From: a bacterium
GTDB lineage: Bacteria; Electryoneota; Electryoneia; Electryoneales; Electryoneaceae
Direction: 5' to 3'
Length of the DNA: 64,000 bases
Assembly: GCA_028278125.1 (NCBI GenBank)
Contig: JANQEY010000121.1
Coordinates: 14,709-78,708, forward strand
This document shows positions 1 through 9,515 of this stretch, one piece after another. Both the position numbers and the translations under genes were made by a program. Within the stretch, counting starts at the first letter, position 1. Each line of letters starts with the position of its first letter. The notes beneath the pieces were generated by a model. The model did no database searches. It worked only from the letters and a program-made list of their open reading frames with translations, and was not told the origin of the DNA.

Positions 1-1115
1 GCCAGGAGAAAGCTGCAAATGTTCTCAAGAGAGCTATTCAATCCCAACGGTCTGCACACGCCTACCTGTTCCTGGGAATAAATGGAGTCGGTAAAGAAGC
101 GGCAGCGCTTGGATTTGCCAGGGCTCTGCTTTGTGAAAACCTGGAAACAGGAATCTCAAATATTCCATGCGAAAAATGCGGATCCTGTGAAAAATCTAAA
201 AGATTGACACATCCGAATCTCAAAATTGTTTTTCCCCTGCCGAAACCGAAAGAACGCAGTGAAGAGAGTAGCGGGGATGAATATACTGTTGCGCAACAGA
301 GGAAGATTGAGGAAACGCTGTCTAAAAAGGCTGATGATCATCATTACCCGCTGGTGATTGATGGAGGGAAAGAGATCCTGGTTGATCATATAAGATCGTT
401 GAGGCATGAATTCAGCCTGACCTCATTCAGCGGAAAATACCGGATAGTCCTCGTAAGCCAGGCTGATAGACTAAGGTTACAGGCAGCCAATGCATTTCTA
501 AAATTACTTGAAGAACCACCTCCCGGTGTAGTATTCATACTCACGTCTTCACGTGAAGCAAGGATTTTACCTACCATTAAATCTCGATGCCAGATGTTAA
601 GGTTTTCACCTCTTCAACGGGATGTAATTGCTGATGAGTTGTGTGAAAGGCATAATATTCAACAAGATCAGGCAAAAACAGCAGCCAGGCTAGCAGGTGG
701 TTCATGGAACAGGGCAAGAGAATGGTCAGAGGGTGATCCTGTTAAAGAACTTGAAAATACTGTAAATTTATTCAGGATGCTGGCGAAGGGTGATCCGGGT
801 GAGATTGATATCGAAGTTGACAAGATCTCAAGCCCAACGGATGATTTTTTAATAAAATTGAACTTGATGGCGCAATGGTTGCGTGATGTTCAAAAATACA
901 GTTATTCTCCAACCAGCTATTCTGAACTAGGCGAAGACCCGGCGCTGCTTAAATTTTCGGAATTCTGCCGGGGAAGAAGTTTTGCCGAAGCACTGGATGT
1001 TATCGAGAACGCCCGGCTGGATGTTGAACGGCAGGTGCAACCGGCACTGGTAGCGTTCAGTTTATTTACAAGGTTGGAAAAGATTTTATTCGACAGTAGT
1101 ACAATTACGTCATAA
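1..1115 (+). CDS. holB: DNA polymerase III delta' subunit (HolB), 5'-truncated by window edge
   Basis: The open frame enters from the left edge (first full codon at base 3) and stops at 1113-1115, so the true start lies outside the window. The visible N-terminal part has an AAA+ Walker A-like segment (GINGVGKEA) and a zinc-module-like run of cysteines (CEKCGSC) near bases 168-192. It is followed by the sensor-like motif LLEEPPPGVVFILTSS and SRCQMLRF, typical of delta'/gamma clamp-loader subunits. In the family this protein is part of the clamp loader that places the sliding clamp on DNA. It is followed after 48 bases by a PSP1 gene and metG, a neighbourhood seen in many bacteria. Identification is by motif and context; I am confident of clamp-loader type and fairly sure of delta' rather than gamma/tau. 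Confidence 0.88.
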   Translation, partial: QEKAANVLKRAIQSQRSAHAYLFLGINGVGKEAAALGFARALLCENLETGISNIPCEKCGSCEKSKRLTHPNLKIVFPLPKPKERSEESSGDEYTVAQQRKIEETLSKKADDHHYPLVIDGGKEILVDHIRSLRHEFSLTSFSGKYRIVLVSQADRLRLQAANAFLKLLEEPPPGVVFILTSSREARILPTIKSRCQMLRFSPLQRDVIADELCERHNIQQDQAKTAARLAGGSWNRAREWSEGDPVKELENTVNLFRMLAKGDPGEIDIEVDKISSPTDDFLIKLNLMAQWLRDVQKYSYSPTSYSELGEDPALLKFSEFCRGRSFAEALDVIENARLDVERQVQPALVAFSLFTRLEKILFDSSTITS

Positions 1116-1163
1116 TATAGGGATTAGTGCAAATAGCACATACATCCCGAAGGAGATAGATCA

Positions 1164-2570
1164 ATGTCGCTCTTGGAAGTTGAATTCAAGGGGCGACGCA
1201 AGGGAATATTTTCGAACCCTCAGGAATTCCCCTTACGTCTTACTGAAAATGTTGTAGTGAAGGCAGACAGGGGTGAAGATATGGGTAAGGTGAGCCTGCT
1301 TGACACCGAATGGGTTGAGAGGTTCGCGGAATTGGAAGAATTAGAACAATTTGAACCAATCTTGCGTCGTGCAAACGATTCTGATATACAGAAACACCTT
1401 GATAATAAAAAGCTTGAAAAAGAAGCTAGAAGTATATTTATAGACCTGGTTCGGAAACACGAACTGGTCATGAAACTTGTTGATGCTGAATACCAGCTTG
1501 ACCATAGAAAACTAACTTTCTATTTCACGGCAGAAGGACGTGTTGATTTTCGAGCCCTGGTAAAAGATCTTGCGCACGAATTCAGAACACGCATCGATTT
1601 AAGGCAGATAGGTGCGCGCGATGAGTCAAAAAAGCTTGGTGGGATCGGTATCTGCGGAAGAGAACTTTGCTGTGCCACATGGATAAGGGAATTCCAACCG
1701 GTTACTACCAGCATGGTTAAGGAACAGCACCTGCTGCTGAATCCCCAGAAAAACACTGGATTGTGCGGACGATTGAGATGCTGCCTCAGGTATGAAATAG
1801 ACCATTACAGGATTGTCAATCAACTCTTCCCCAAGGTTGAAACAAAAGTTACGGGTCCCCGGGGATCAGGTGTAGTTGAAAAAATAGATATCTGTTCTCA
1901 ATCATGCGGCATTTTATGGGAGGATGACACCCGGTTCAGCTTTACACAGGAGCAGTTGAAACTGTTTTCCGATTGGAAACCTGAACAATCTGAACAAACT
2001 ACGTTGTTGACTTTCCATAAAGATCCCACAATCGAAGAAGAAAAGACCGGGAAGCTTGTGGCAACAGCGGATTATATGCAGGTTGAAGCTGAAAAAAAAT
2101 CTAAACCCGCTGAGAATGGGAAGAGGGGAAAATCTAAACCTGAAGCGAAAACGGATAAAAAACCGTTCAAAAAGCCGAACAATAAGCAGCAACGGGATAA
2201 AAAAGCACCGCCACCACCGGTTGTGCTGGTTGAAGCAGTTCCATTGACACGTTCAGATGAGAATGAACCTGATATGGATCTCCCACACAGGTCGCAAAGC
2301 AAACCGAAGCAATCCAGTGAAGAACGAACAGCCGGATCGGGGCAAAAAAGGCGTTCATCGGGGCAGAAAAGACATCACGGCGGGATGAAAAAAGGAAAAA
2401 AACCATTTAGAAAATCTGATAAAGGTTCAAGTGATAGATCCCAGGGTGCAAAAGGGAAACCGTCAACACCTAAAACTCAAAGCTCTTCCGGAAGACCATC
2501 TCAACCAAGGTCAGACCAATCGTCAGGGGAGAGGAAATCGATCCAGAGAGGTCGTAAAAGAAAACGTTAG
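1164..2570 (+). CDS. PSP1 domain protein (RicT/YaaT-like) with long basic tail
   Basis: 468 residues. The PSP1 core covers about residues 85-250 and shows the family's cysteine pattern: GICGRELCC at 162-170 and CGRLRCC at 201-207, so Cys164, 169, 170, 201, 206 and 207. In Bacillus the homologue YaaT/RicT forms the iron-sulfur RicAFT complex that acts in RNA maturation and development; that role is family knowledge and is not shown here. The start is set by a good ribosome site (GAAGGAGATAG) upstream of 1164. Residues about 310-468 are odd: a low-complexity tail rich in Lys, Arg, Ser, Gln and Gly, likely disordered and able to bind nucleic acid. Typical family members end near 270-300 residues. 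It sits between holB and metG, 8 bases before the latter. Confidence 0.9.
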   Translation: MSLLEVEFKGRRKGIFSNPQEFPLRLTENVVVKADRGEDMGKVSLLDTEWVERFAELEELEQFEPILRRANDSDIQKHLDNKKLEKEARSIFIDLVRKHELVMKLVDAEYQLDHRKLTFYFTAEGRVDFRALVKDLAHEFRTRIDLRQIGARDESKKLGGIGICGRELCCATWIREFQPVTTSMVKEQHLLLNPQKNTGLCGRLRCCLRYEIDHYRIVNQLFPKVETKVTGPRGSGVVEKIDICSQSCGILWEDDTRFSFTQEQLKLFSDWKPEQSEQTTLLTFHKDPTIEEEKTGKLVATADYMQVEAEKKSKPAENGKRGKSKPEAKTDKKPFKKPNNKQQRDKKAPPPPVVLVEAVPLTRSDENEPDMDLPHRSQSKPKQSSEERTAGSGQKRRSSGQKRHHGGMKKGKKPFRKSDKGSSDRSQGAKGKPSTPKTQSSSGRPSQPRSDQSSGERKSIQRGRKRKR

Positions 2571-2578
2571 AAAAAACA

Positions 2579-4489
2579 ATGGCCAAAAAATTCTACTTAA
2601 CAACTCCGCTGTACTACGTAAACGATGAACCGCACGTAGGTCATGCTTACACGACCGTTTTAGCTGAAGTGATCACCGGCTTTCATCGCCTGTTCGGGGA
2701 AGATGTCCATTTTCTTACCGGAACCGATGAACATGGCCAGAAGGTCGCAGACGCCGCCGCTAAACTGGGCAAGACACCACAGGAACACTGCGACATTACA
2801 TCACAACGATTCTCCAGTATCTGGGATCAGCTTGACATAAAGTATGATGACTTCATCAGGACGACTGAGCCTCGTCATAAGAAGATTGTAAATGAGATCC
2901 TGACAAAAATATATGAACAGGGGGATATCTACCAGCAGGAATATGAAGGCTGGTATTCGGTTTCGGAAGAACGGTTTTTTACAGAAAAAGACCTGGTTGA
3001 CGGTAAGGATCCCATAAGCGGACGTCCGGTTACCAAAATTAAAGAGATGAACTATTTCTTCAAAATGTCGAAATACCAGGACTGGCTGATTGATCACTAT
3101 GAGAAAAACCCTGATGCAGTTCTCCCACATTTCCGACTGAATGAGGTACTCGGATTTCTTAAACAACCCCTGGGTGATCTCTGTATCAGCAGGCCGAAAA
3201 GCCGTTTAAGCTGGGGAATCCCGATCCCATGGGATGAAGATTATGTAACCTATGTCTGGTTTGACGCGCTATTGAATTATTATACAGCGACTGTTTCACC
3301 ACCAGAGGGTAAAAAACCTGAATGGCCTGCGGATTATCACCTGATTGGAAAAGATATTCTCACAACACACGCTGTCTACTGGCCGATTATGCTCCATGCC
3401 GCCGGGCTGGAACCGCCAAGACATATCCTGGCTCATGGCTGGTGGCTGGCGAAAAACAATGAGAAAATGTCAAAAACCGCCGGGAATGTCGTAAAGCCGC
3501 TTGACCTTTCTACCAGGTATGGCTCGGAAGCATTCAGGTATGTTTTGATGCGAGAAATGGTGGTCGGACAGGACGCTACATTGAGCGAAGAAAGCTTTGT
3601 TAAGAGGGTAAATTCCGACCTGGCAAATGACCTGGGGAACCTGGTCAACCGTCTGACAAAATTGGTAACTCAGAACTTTGAAGGTGTCATTCCTGAATAT
3701 GAACTTGAGGATGAGAACGAAGTATTTGAGCAGGCGGGAAGAACAGCCTATGAAGTTCGCAAAAAAATAGAAGACCTGCATATTCATTCAGCCATCGAGG
3801 AGATACTGCAGTTTGTCCGGGCGATAAACAGGTATGTAGCAGTCAATGAACCGTGGAAAGCAGTTAAAACTGATAAAGAATCCGCAGGTTCTGTGTTGGC
3901 AATTGCTATCGAAGGTGTACGGATAGCATCTGTGCTGCTCAGCCCAATAATGCCGAATAAAACTGCTGAACTGTTAGTGCGGATTGGTATCAACGGAAAT
4001 GATGGATACAAGTGGGATGACGTTACCTGGCACAAAGACGATGCTTCACGAAAAGTGATTCACGGTGACGCGATTTTCCCCCGGATCGACGCAAAAAAAC
4101 TGGCGAAAAGTATGGAAAAGCAAAAGCCTGAAAAGAAAAGAGTTGAGGCTGAAAAAACAGGTGATGAATTTGTGGACTTCAACGACTTTAAAAAAATCCA
4201 GTTGAAAACCGCGAAAGTCCTCGAAGCGGAAAGGGTTCCGGATACTGATAAACTGATGGTTCTCCAGATTGAGGTCGGTGACGAGAAACGCCAGATTATT
4301 GCAGGTATCGCTCAACATTACAGCGTAGAGGAAATAGTCGGAAAAACCATTATAATTGTAGCAAACCTGAAACCGGCAAAAATCAGGGGAGTAGAGAGCA
4401 ATGGAATGCTTCTTGCCGTCCATGATGATGATAAACTAAGACTTATTACGGCTGACAGTGAAGTAAAATCAGGTCTGAGATTATCGTAG
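2579..4489 (+). CDS. metG: methionyl-tRNA synthetase with C-terminal tRNA-binding domain
   Basis: 636 residues. Class I synthetase charging tRNA-Met in the cytoplasm. The ATP-binding signature is HVGH at residues 19-22 and the second is KMSKT at 296-300. The C-terminal ~100 residues (from about 530, FNDFKKIQLKTAKV onward) form the EMAP/Arc1-type tRNA-binding domain that dimerises many bacterial MetRS. The connective segment that normally holds zinc-binding Cys pairs (about residues 123-160, GWYSVSEERFF) has no cysteines, so this is a zinc-less form. Start ATG at 2579 follows the PSP1 gene by 8 bases; no strong ribosome site is visible. A hairpin terminator follows the stop. Confidence 0.97.
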   Translation: MAKKFYLTTPLYYVNDEPHVGHAYTTVLAEVITGFHRLFGEDVHFLTGTDEHGQKVADAAAKLGKTPQEHCDITSQRFSSIWDQLDIKYDDFIRTTEPRHKKIVNEILTKIYEQGDIYQQEYEGWYSVSEERFFTEKDLVDGKDPISGRPVTKIKEMNYFFKMSKYQDWLIDHYEKNPDAVLPHFRLNEVLGFLKQPLGDLCISRPKSRLSWGIPIPWDEDYVTYVWFDALLNYYTATVSPPEGKKPEWPADYHLIGKDILTTHAVYWPIMLHAAGLEPPRHILAHGWWLAKNNEKMSKTAGNVVKPLDLSTRYGSEAFRYVLMREMVVGQDATLSEESFVKRVNSDLANDLGNLVNRLTKLVTQNFEGVIPEYELEDENEVFEQAGRTAYEVRKKIEDLHIHSAIEEILQFVRAINRYVAVNEPWKAVKTDKESAGSVLAIAIEGVRIASVLLSPIMPNKTAELLVRIGINGNDGYKWDDVTWHKDDASRKVIHGDAIFPRIDAKKLAKSMEKQKPEKKRVEAEKTGDEFVDFNDFKKIQLKTAKVLEAERVPDTDKLMVLQIEVGDEKRQIIAGIAQHYSVEEIVGKTIIIVANLKPAKIRGVESNGMLLAVHDDDKLRLITADSEVKSGLRLS

Positions 4490-4511
4490 AAATGCAAATA
4501 TAATTGGATAT

Positions 4512-4538
4512 GGGAGCGGAACTCGGTGTTTTGTTCCC
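4512..4538 (+). terminator. probable intrinsic terminator after metG
   Basis: An 11-pair stem (4512-4522 with 4528-4538, three G-U pairs) closes a TCGGT loop and is followed by AATATTTT. It lies 22 bases after the metG stop and before the 4540-4735 spacer, in which I see no gene. The T tract is imperfect. Confidence 0.5.
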
Positions 4539-4735
4539 AATATTTTGTCAATAATTCACGTAAGCTATTTATATATAAAATATTATATGCCAAATTGCTT
4601 ATAATGAGTCATTTGCGGATTATTCTGATTTCCTTTATATTCCTCATCTTACTATTTACCTCGGTATAATTGTATCCTGAAATCGTGTTCAGGCATTAAT
4701 TATCCGGGTTTTAAAACCTCAGCCAGGAACAAAAT

Positions 4736-5509
4736 ATGCTGGCATCCTTGGACAGCAGGGCAAAGTTTATCGCCGCCGTCGCGATTATAATCACCGTATT
4801 ACTGTTACCTGTCGGTTTGTTTCTCTGGATCGCCACTGCCCTGATTGTCGCCGGAATAATACTGTCAAAATCCAGTTTATTAAGAATCACGGGTCCGATA
4901 TTGCTGCTTGGCTGGATGTTCGTGCTGACAATACTGATCCATGGATTTACAACTCCCGGACACATTGTCTGGAAGGTGCCGTTTACCGGTGGTGGAGATT
5001 CAACGGGATTGATCTTAACCCGTGAAGGCCTGGAAAAAGGCGGTATCCTGTCGTTACGAATCTCGCTGGCGACTATTACGGCCGGACTTGTTGCTTTGAC
5101 AACACCCTTATCGCAGGTCTTGAGAGCATTTGAATATTTCGGTAAACCACTCAGCCTGGTTGGAATAAAAATCGGTTCACTGGTGATGATGATAACACTT
5201 GCCTTACGATTTATCCCTACCCTTTATGACGAAAGCAAAATGCTGAAAAAATCACTGATGGCAAGAGGTTGGTTTACCGGGAAGGGATTTACCAGGAGAA
5301 TTACCTACTGGATCCCCCTGCTGGTACCGTTGATTGCCAACGGGATGAGAAGGAGCGATGTTTTAGCTGAAACGCTTGTTGTCCGGGGGTATGATCCTAA
5401 CGTCCAACGATCATCGATGTATGAGTATAGTTTCAGGACAGGTGATTACATTGCAGTTACCGTCTCAATAATACCGGGAATGTTATGGATACTATTCGCT
5501 ATCGCCTGA
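4736..5509 (+). CDS. energy-coupling factor transporter transmembrane protein (EcfT/CbiQ family)
   Basis: 257 residues with about five to six hydrophobic segments. The cytoplasmic loop carries the two EcfT signature motifs: ARGW (about residue 178) and VRGYD (about residue 218), which in this family grip the ATPase subunits. Role by family: scaffold of an ECF vitamin or metal importer, linking two EcfA ATPases to a substrate-binding S protein. No ATPase or S gene is adjacent, and the 246 bases upstream are non-coding. The gene overlaps truA by 25 bases. In Firmicutes ecfA-ecfA'-ecfT-truA is a common order, so this looks like that cluster without its ATPases. ATG at 4736 has only a weak upstream AGGAAC. 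Confidence 0.85.
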   Translation: MLASLDSRAKFIAAVAIIITVLLLPVGLFLWIATALIVAGIILSKSSLLRITGPILLLGWMFVLTILIHGFTTPGHIVWKVPFTGGGDSTGLILTREGLEKGGILSLRISLATITAGLVALTTPLSQVLRAFEYFGKPLSLVGIKIGSLVMMITLALRFIPTLYDESKMLKKSLMARGWFTGKGFTRRITYWIPLLVPLIANGMRRSDVLAETLVVRGYDPNVQRSSMYEYSFRTGDYIAVTVSIIPGMLWILFAIA

Positions 5510-6273
5510 ACCTGGCTTATGATGGTGGTGCCTACAAGGGATGGCAGGTGCAACCTGATGTAGTTACAATCCAGGGTAAACTACAGGAAGTTCTCTCGAA
5601 ACTTCACAACGGCCAGGACATCAAACTTATAGCGGCGGGACGTACCGATACAGGTGTTCATGCTATCGGGCAGGTTGCTCACTTTGACGCGCCACCGACC
5701 AGGGATGCGGTTGAGATCCGTAACGCTATAAATGCACTGGTTGGAGATGATATCCGTGTCTGGAGAGTACGGCAGGTTCCGGATGATTTTCATGCCCGGT
5801 TCAGTGCCAGGGAACGAATTTACGGTTACAGGATTCTGCTGAATCGTGACGTTTTCCGGAGACATTACGGGTGGCGACCATCCTTTCAGTTCGATCCTGA
5901 GAGAGTATCAAATCTTTCTGAACACTTGCTGGGGAAACATAATTTTCGTTCGTTCTCAACTAAACCTGATCCTGACGATGATCCAGTATGCAATGTTCGT
6001 CGCATCAGGCTGGTCCGTTCAGCAGGGGGATGGTTATTCCTTATCGCGGCTGATAGGTTTTTGAGAAGAATGGTCAGGACAATTGTCGGTACTTTGCTCG
6101 AAGCCGCCGCCGGTAGATTCAAAGAAGATGAGCTTATCAAGATGCTGGAAACTGAGGGTGAAAGAACCGGGACTCCTGCACCGGCAAATGGTTTGGCATT
6201 ACTGCATGTTAAATACGAAATAGATGACGAAGAAGATAATCCCAACTTATCACTTTGGGGAGATGTTCCATGA
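5485..6273 (+). CDS. truA: tRNA pseudouridine(38-40) synthase
   Basis: 262 residues, normal length. Makes pseudouridine at positions 38-40 of tRNA anticodon arms. The catalytic motif is GRTDTGVHA at residues 52-60 with Asp55. The N-terminal [12 protein letters not shown] and C-terminal [11 protein letters not shown] segments are also typical of TruA. The start lies inside ecfT, with GGGAATGTT just upstream. It ends in an ATGA overlap with the transaldolase-like gene. Confidence 0.97.
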   Translation: MDTIRYRLNLAYDGGAYKGWQVQPDVVTIQGKLQEVLSKLHNGQDIKLIAAGRTDTGVHAIGQVAHFDAPPTRDAVEIRNAINALVGDDIRVWRVRQVPDDFHARFSARERIYGYRILLNRDVFRRHYGWRPSFQFDPERVSNLSEHLLGKHNFRSFSTKPDPDDDPVCNVRRIRLVRSAGGWLFLIAADRFLRRMVRTIVGTLLEAAAGRFKEDELIKMLETEGERTGTPAPANGLALLHVKYEIDDEEDNPNLSLWGDVP

Positions 6274-6914
6274 AATTGTTTATTGATACTGCTGATATTA
6301 ACGAAATTAAAGAAGCAGCTGATCTTGGTGTACTTGATGGTGTTACTACAAATCCATCACTTGTAGCAAAAACAGGAAAACCTTTCAGGCAGGTTCTCGA
6401 TGAGATCCTGGCTGTTGTCGATGGTCCGGTTTCAGCGGAAGTTGTAGCGACTGATTTCCAGGGAATGATTGATGAAGCAGAAGAGCTCGCGGCTATCCAT
6501 AGCAATATCGTGATAAAAGTTCCGTTAACTTTAGAAGGTTTAAAGGTTACCAAAGCGTTATCGTCAAAAGGGATAAAAGTCAACCAGACATTGTGTTTTT
6601 CACCCATGCAGGCCCTGTTATCCGCAAAGGCTGGGGCTACATATATCAGTCCATTTGTAGGTCGTCTCGATGACATCAGCTTTGATGGTATGGAGCTTAT
6701 CCGTCAGATTGTTGAGATATATGATAATTACGATTTTGATACGGAAGTCCTGGTAGCTTCGGTACGGAATCCGGTGCACCTTGTTGAGTCCGCTATGATG
6801 GGCGCTGATGTTGCCACGGTTCCGCTGAAAGTAATCATGCAGCTGTTAAAACATCCGTTAACGGATATTGGCCTGGAAAAATTCCTGGCTGACTGGGAGA
6901 AGGTACCCAAGTAA
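6270..6914 (+). CDS. transaldolase-like protein (fructose-6-phosphate aldolase/TalC type)
   Basis: 214 residues from the ATG at 6270, which overlaps the truA stop (ATGA) and has GGGGAGATG upstream. A longer in-frame start at 6255 is possible but less likely. Short single-domain class I aldolase fold: MKLFIDTA start, DGVTTNPSL, and the Schiff-base lysine Lys83 in VIKVP. Further family segments are [27 protein letters not shown] and the C-terminal ADIATVPLKV-like stretch. Family members either transfer dihydroxyacetone in the pentose phosphate pathway or cleave fructose-6-phosphate; sequence alone does not separate these. It ends in a TAATG overlap with the htrA-type gene. Confidence 0.93.
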   Translation: MKLFIDTADINEIKEAADLGVLDGVTTNPSLVAKTGKPFRQVLDEILAVVDGPVSAEVVATDFQGMIDEAEELAAIHSNIVIKVPLTLEGLKVTKALSSKGIKVNQTLCFSPMQALLSAKAGATYISPFVGRLDDISFDGMELIRQIVEIYDNYDFDTEVLVASVRNPVHLVESAMMGADVATVPLKVIMQLLKHPLTDIGLEKFLADWEKVPK

Positions 6915-8188
6915 TGAAGCAGGTTGCCGGTTGGTTTATAATAGGTCTCATAATTGGTGTTGTAGCCATGGGACTGGTGTTTTTTGGCGCATTTATCGAG
7001 CGTCAGAACGCCGATCAACCATCCAGTATGTCTGTCTCCGAAAATCTGACTGATTCATCGTCTACAGGTACAGGATCAGACTCTATCCGGCAAAGACAGT
7101 TGGAAAGCTCGGAATATGCTGATACACGTGAAGTAATAGATAATCTTAACAACAATTTGCAGCTGGGGCGTTCTAACGCCATAACAATGGCGATTGATAA
7201 AGCATCACCGGCTGTGGTTGGAATTACAGTTATCAAGGTGCAGTACCAGACATATTCACCATGGTTTTCAGATCCACGTTTGAACCAGTTTTTTGGACTT
7301 CAGCCGAGGAGGATTCCGGAGAAAGTTCAAAATCTGGGATCGGGTTTTATCATATCTGATGATGGGTATATCATCACTAATGAGCATGTTGTTCATGGCG
7401 CCGCTGAGGTTGTTGTGACAATGACAACCGGTGACCAATACGAAGCCGAGTACATTGGAAAAGATTATGATTGCGATCTGGCGTTATTGAAGATTGAAGA
7501 AGAGAATTTACCATACCTGGCAATATCACCCGAAGATCATATTTATGTGGGAGAATGGGCTATTGCCATTGGTAATCCTTATGGTCTGTTCCAGATAAAC
7601 GATAAACCCTCGGTTTCTGTTGGTGTAATTTCCGCTGTCGGCAGGGACTGGGAGCGTAAAGAAGACGGACGGTTGTACAGGGGTATGATCCAGACCGACG
7701 CTGCCATTAATCCCGGTAATTCCGGGGGACCATTGTTGAATGTGCTTGGAGAAGTGATCGGGGTTAACACCTTTATTTATTCACCGGGGCAGAGGACAGG
7801 TTCTGTTGGTATTGGTTTCGCGATTCCGGCAAAAAAGCTGCGAATGGCTGTTGAACAGTTAAAATTGCGCGAAGGCTGGGAAAGTGATTTCTGGACTGGT
7901 CTTGAAGTCCAGAATCTCGATTACTGGATATCGCAAAGCCTTGGATTTCGAGGGACAGAAGGTGTAATCATTACGAACGTCGATCCGGGCAGTCCAGCGG
8001 AAAAAGCCGGAATCATGACTACGGATATTCTTTTTGAGATCGAGGGGACTCGGATGAGTAACCTGAGCGTTGCCAGGGATTATTTCGATAACCATGATTT
8101 CAGGGTTGGTGATGAACTTGAGATGCGCATTTTCAGGAATGGTAAAGAACAGAAAATAATTCTTCGTTTGGAGGCACGGCCGAAGTGA
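6914..8188 (+). CDS. HtrA/DegS-type serine protease with one PDZ domain
   Basis: 424 residues. An N-terminal hydrophobic segment (residues 5-27) is likely an uncleaved anchor. A Ser/Thr-rich linker leads to a trypsin-like domain with the triad His158 (TNEHVV), Asp188 (DCDLALLKI) and Ser270 (NPGNSGGPL). A single PDZ domain follows (about 325-420). This architecture matches DegS/HtrA-type periplasmic proteases that sense or remove misfolded envelope proteins; the DegP type has two PDZ domains. Start ATG overlaps the previous stop by one base (TAATG); the end overlaps purB (GTGA). Confidence 0.95.
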   Translation: MKQVAGWFIIGLIIGVVAMGLVFFGAFIERQNADQPSSMSVSENLTDSSSTGTGSDSIRQRQLESSEYADTREVIDNLNNNLQLGRSNAITMAIDKASPAVVGITVIKVQYQTYSPWFSDPRLNQFFGLQPRRIPEKVQNLGSGFIISDDGYIITNEHVVHGAAEVVVTMTTGDQYEAEYIGKDYDCDLALLKIEEENLPYLAISPEDHIYVGEWAIAIGNPYGLFQINDKPSVSVGVISAVGRDWERKEDGRLYRGMIQTDAAINPGNSGGPLLNVLGEVIGVNTFIYSPGQRTGSVGIGFAIPAKKLRMAVEQLKLREGWESDFWTGLEVQNLDYWISQSLGFRGTEGVIITNVDPGSPAEKAGIMTTDILFEIEGTRMSNLSVARDYFDNHDFRVGDELEMRIFRNGKEQKIILRLEARPK

Positions 8189-9477
8189 TTGACAGGTACA
8201 CAAGACAGGAAATTGGTTCCATCTGGTCTGAACAAAATAAGTTTGAATGCTGGTTGAAAGTTGAACTGGCTGTTTGCGAAGCGTGGACCAGGCGCGATAA
8301 GATTCCTCAAGAATCAATGAAAACTATCCGGGATAAAGCCAATTTCAAAATCGAGCGTATCCTCGAGATTGAAGAGGTAACCCGGCATGATGTTATAGCT
8401 TTCCTGACCAATGTTGCTGAATATGTCGGCCCGGATTCAAGGTATATCCATCTTGGGATGACTTCGTCCGATGTTCTCGATTCTGCACTGGCGCTTCAAC
8501 TTTACCAGGCCGGGAAAATACTTGTTAAAGGTTGTGAAAAGCTGGAAAAATCACTGGCTGAGAAGGCTGTTGAGTATAAGAATATCCCGGCGGTTGGAAG
8601 AACACACGGTATTCATGCTGAACCTGTTGTATTCGGTTTGAGATTCGCCAGGTTCCGTGACCAGCTTGTGAGGGCAACAAAAAGGCTCAAAGAATCCTGG
8701 CAAGCTGTTTCGGTTGGGAAATTATCAGGCGCAGTCGGATGTTACGTCCATCTAGATCCCGAGATGGAAAAGGAAGTGATGGACGATCTTGGTCTTGGCG
8801 TAGCACCGATTACATCGCAGGTAGTATCAAGAGACCGCCACGCCGACTTCCTGGCGGCTATAGCGCTGGTTGGTGCAGTCCTCGAGAGTATCGCTCTGGA
8901 AATCCGTCACCTGCAGAGAACAGAAGTAGGGGAGGCACGTGAAGGTTTTGCCAAGGGGCAAAAGGGTTCATCGGCGATGCCACATAAACGTAATCCGATC
9001 GACTCTGAAAAGATCTGCGGAATGGCGCGTTTGCTTCGCGGAAACATGCACGCTGGCTACGAAAACGTTGCACTCTGGCATGAGCGGGACATTTCGCATT
9101 CGTCGGTTGAACGTGTTATCTTACCGGACAGCACGATTGCCCTTGATTACCTCCTGCACTTGACTGACAAAGTGGTTCGAAATCTTTATATTGAGCCGGC
9201 GCAAATTGAGAAGAACCTGAATATCACCGCAGGCGCGATTGTTTCAGAAGGTCTGCTACTGGCGATGGTTGAAAACGGGAAAACCCGTGAGGATTCATAT
9301 GCTATCATCCAACGCGTTGCGCATGGAGCTATGGAACAGGGGATACATTTCCTCGATGCAGCACTATCGGAAGAAGATCTCGTTGACATTCTTGGTGAAG
9401 AGAAGATAAAAGAAGTATTTGATATGAATCACGCCTTGAGAAATGTTGATTTTATATATAGACGGAATGATTTATAG
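8185..9477 (+). CDS. purB: adenylosuccinate lyase
   Basis: 430 residues. Cleaves SAICAR and adenylosuccinate, releasing fumarate, in purine synthesis. The fumarase/aspartase superfamily signature GSSAMPHKRNP is at residues 261-271; the general acid-base region RTHGIHAEP includes His141. GTG start overlaps the htrA stop, with TTTGGAGG about 10 bases upstream as ribosome site. It is followed 38 bases later by purC, the enzyme just before it in the pathway. Confidence 0.97.
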   Translation: MIDRYTRQEIGSIWSEQNKFECWLKVELAVCEAWTRRDKIPQESMKTIRDKANFKIERILEIEEVTRHDVIAFLTNVAEYVGPDSRYIHLGMTSSDVLDSALALQLYQAGKILVKGCEKLEKSLAEKAVEYKNIPAVGRTHGIHAEPVVFGLRFARFRDQLVRATKRLKESWQAVSVGKLSGAVGCYVHLDPEMEKEVMDDLGLGVAPITSQVVSRDRHADFLAAIALVGAVLESIALEIRHLQRTEVGEAREGFAKGQKGSSAMPHKRNPIDSEKICGMARLLRGNMHAGYENVALWHERDISHSSVERVILPDSTIALDYLLHLTDKVVRNLYIEPAQIEKNLNITAGAIVSEGLLLAMVENGKTREDSYAIIQRVAHGAMEQGIHFLDAALSEEDLVDILGEEKIKEVFDMNHALRNVDFIYRRNDL

Positions 9478-9515
9478 AACCAGTCTCGAATACTAATGAT
9501 TGAGGAGATATAGGT

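Noticed and set aside
2056..2406. Several 60-90 residue frames on both strands in the PSP1 tail
   Set aside because: They are shadows of the low-complexity Lys/Ser/Gly codons of the real gene and have no ribosome sites.
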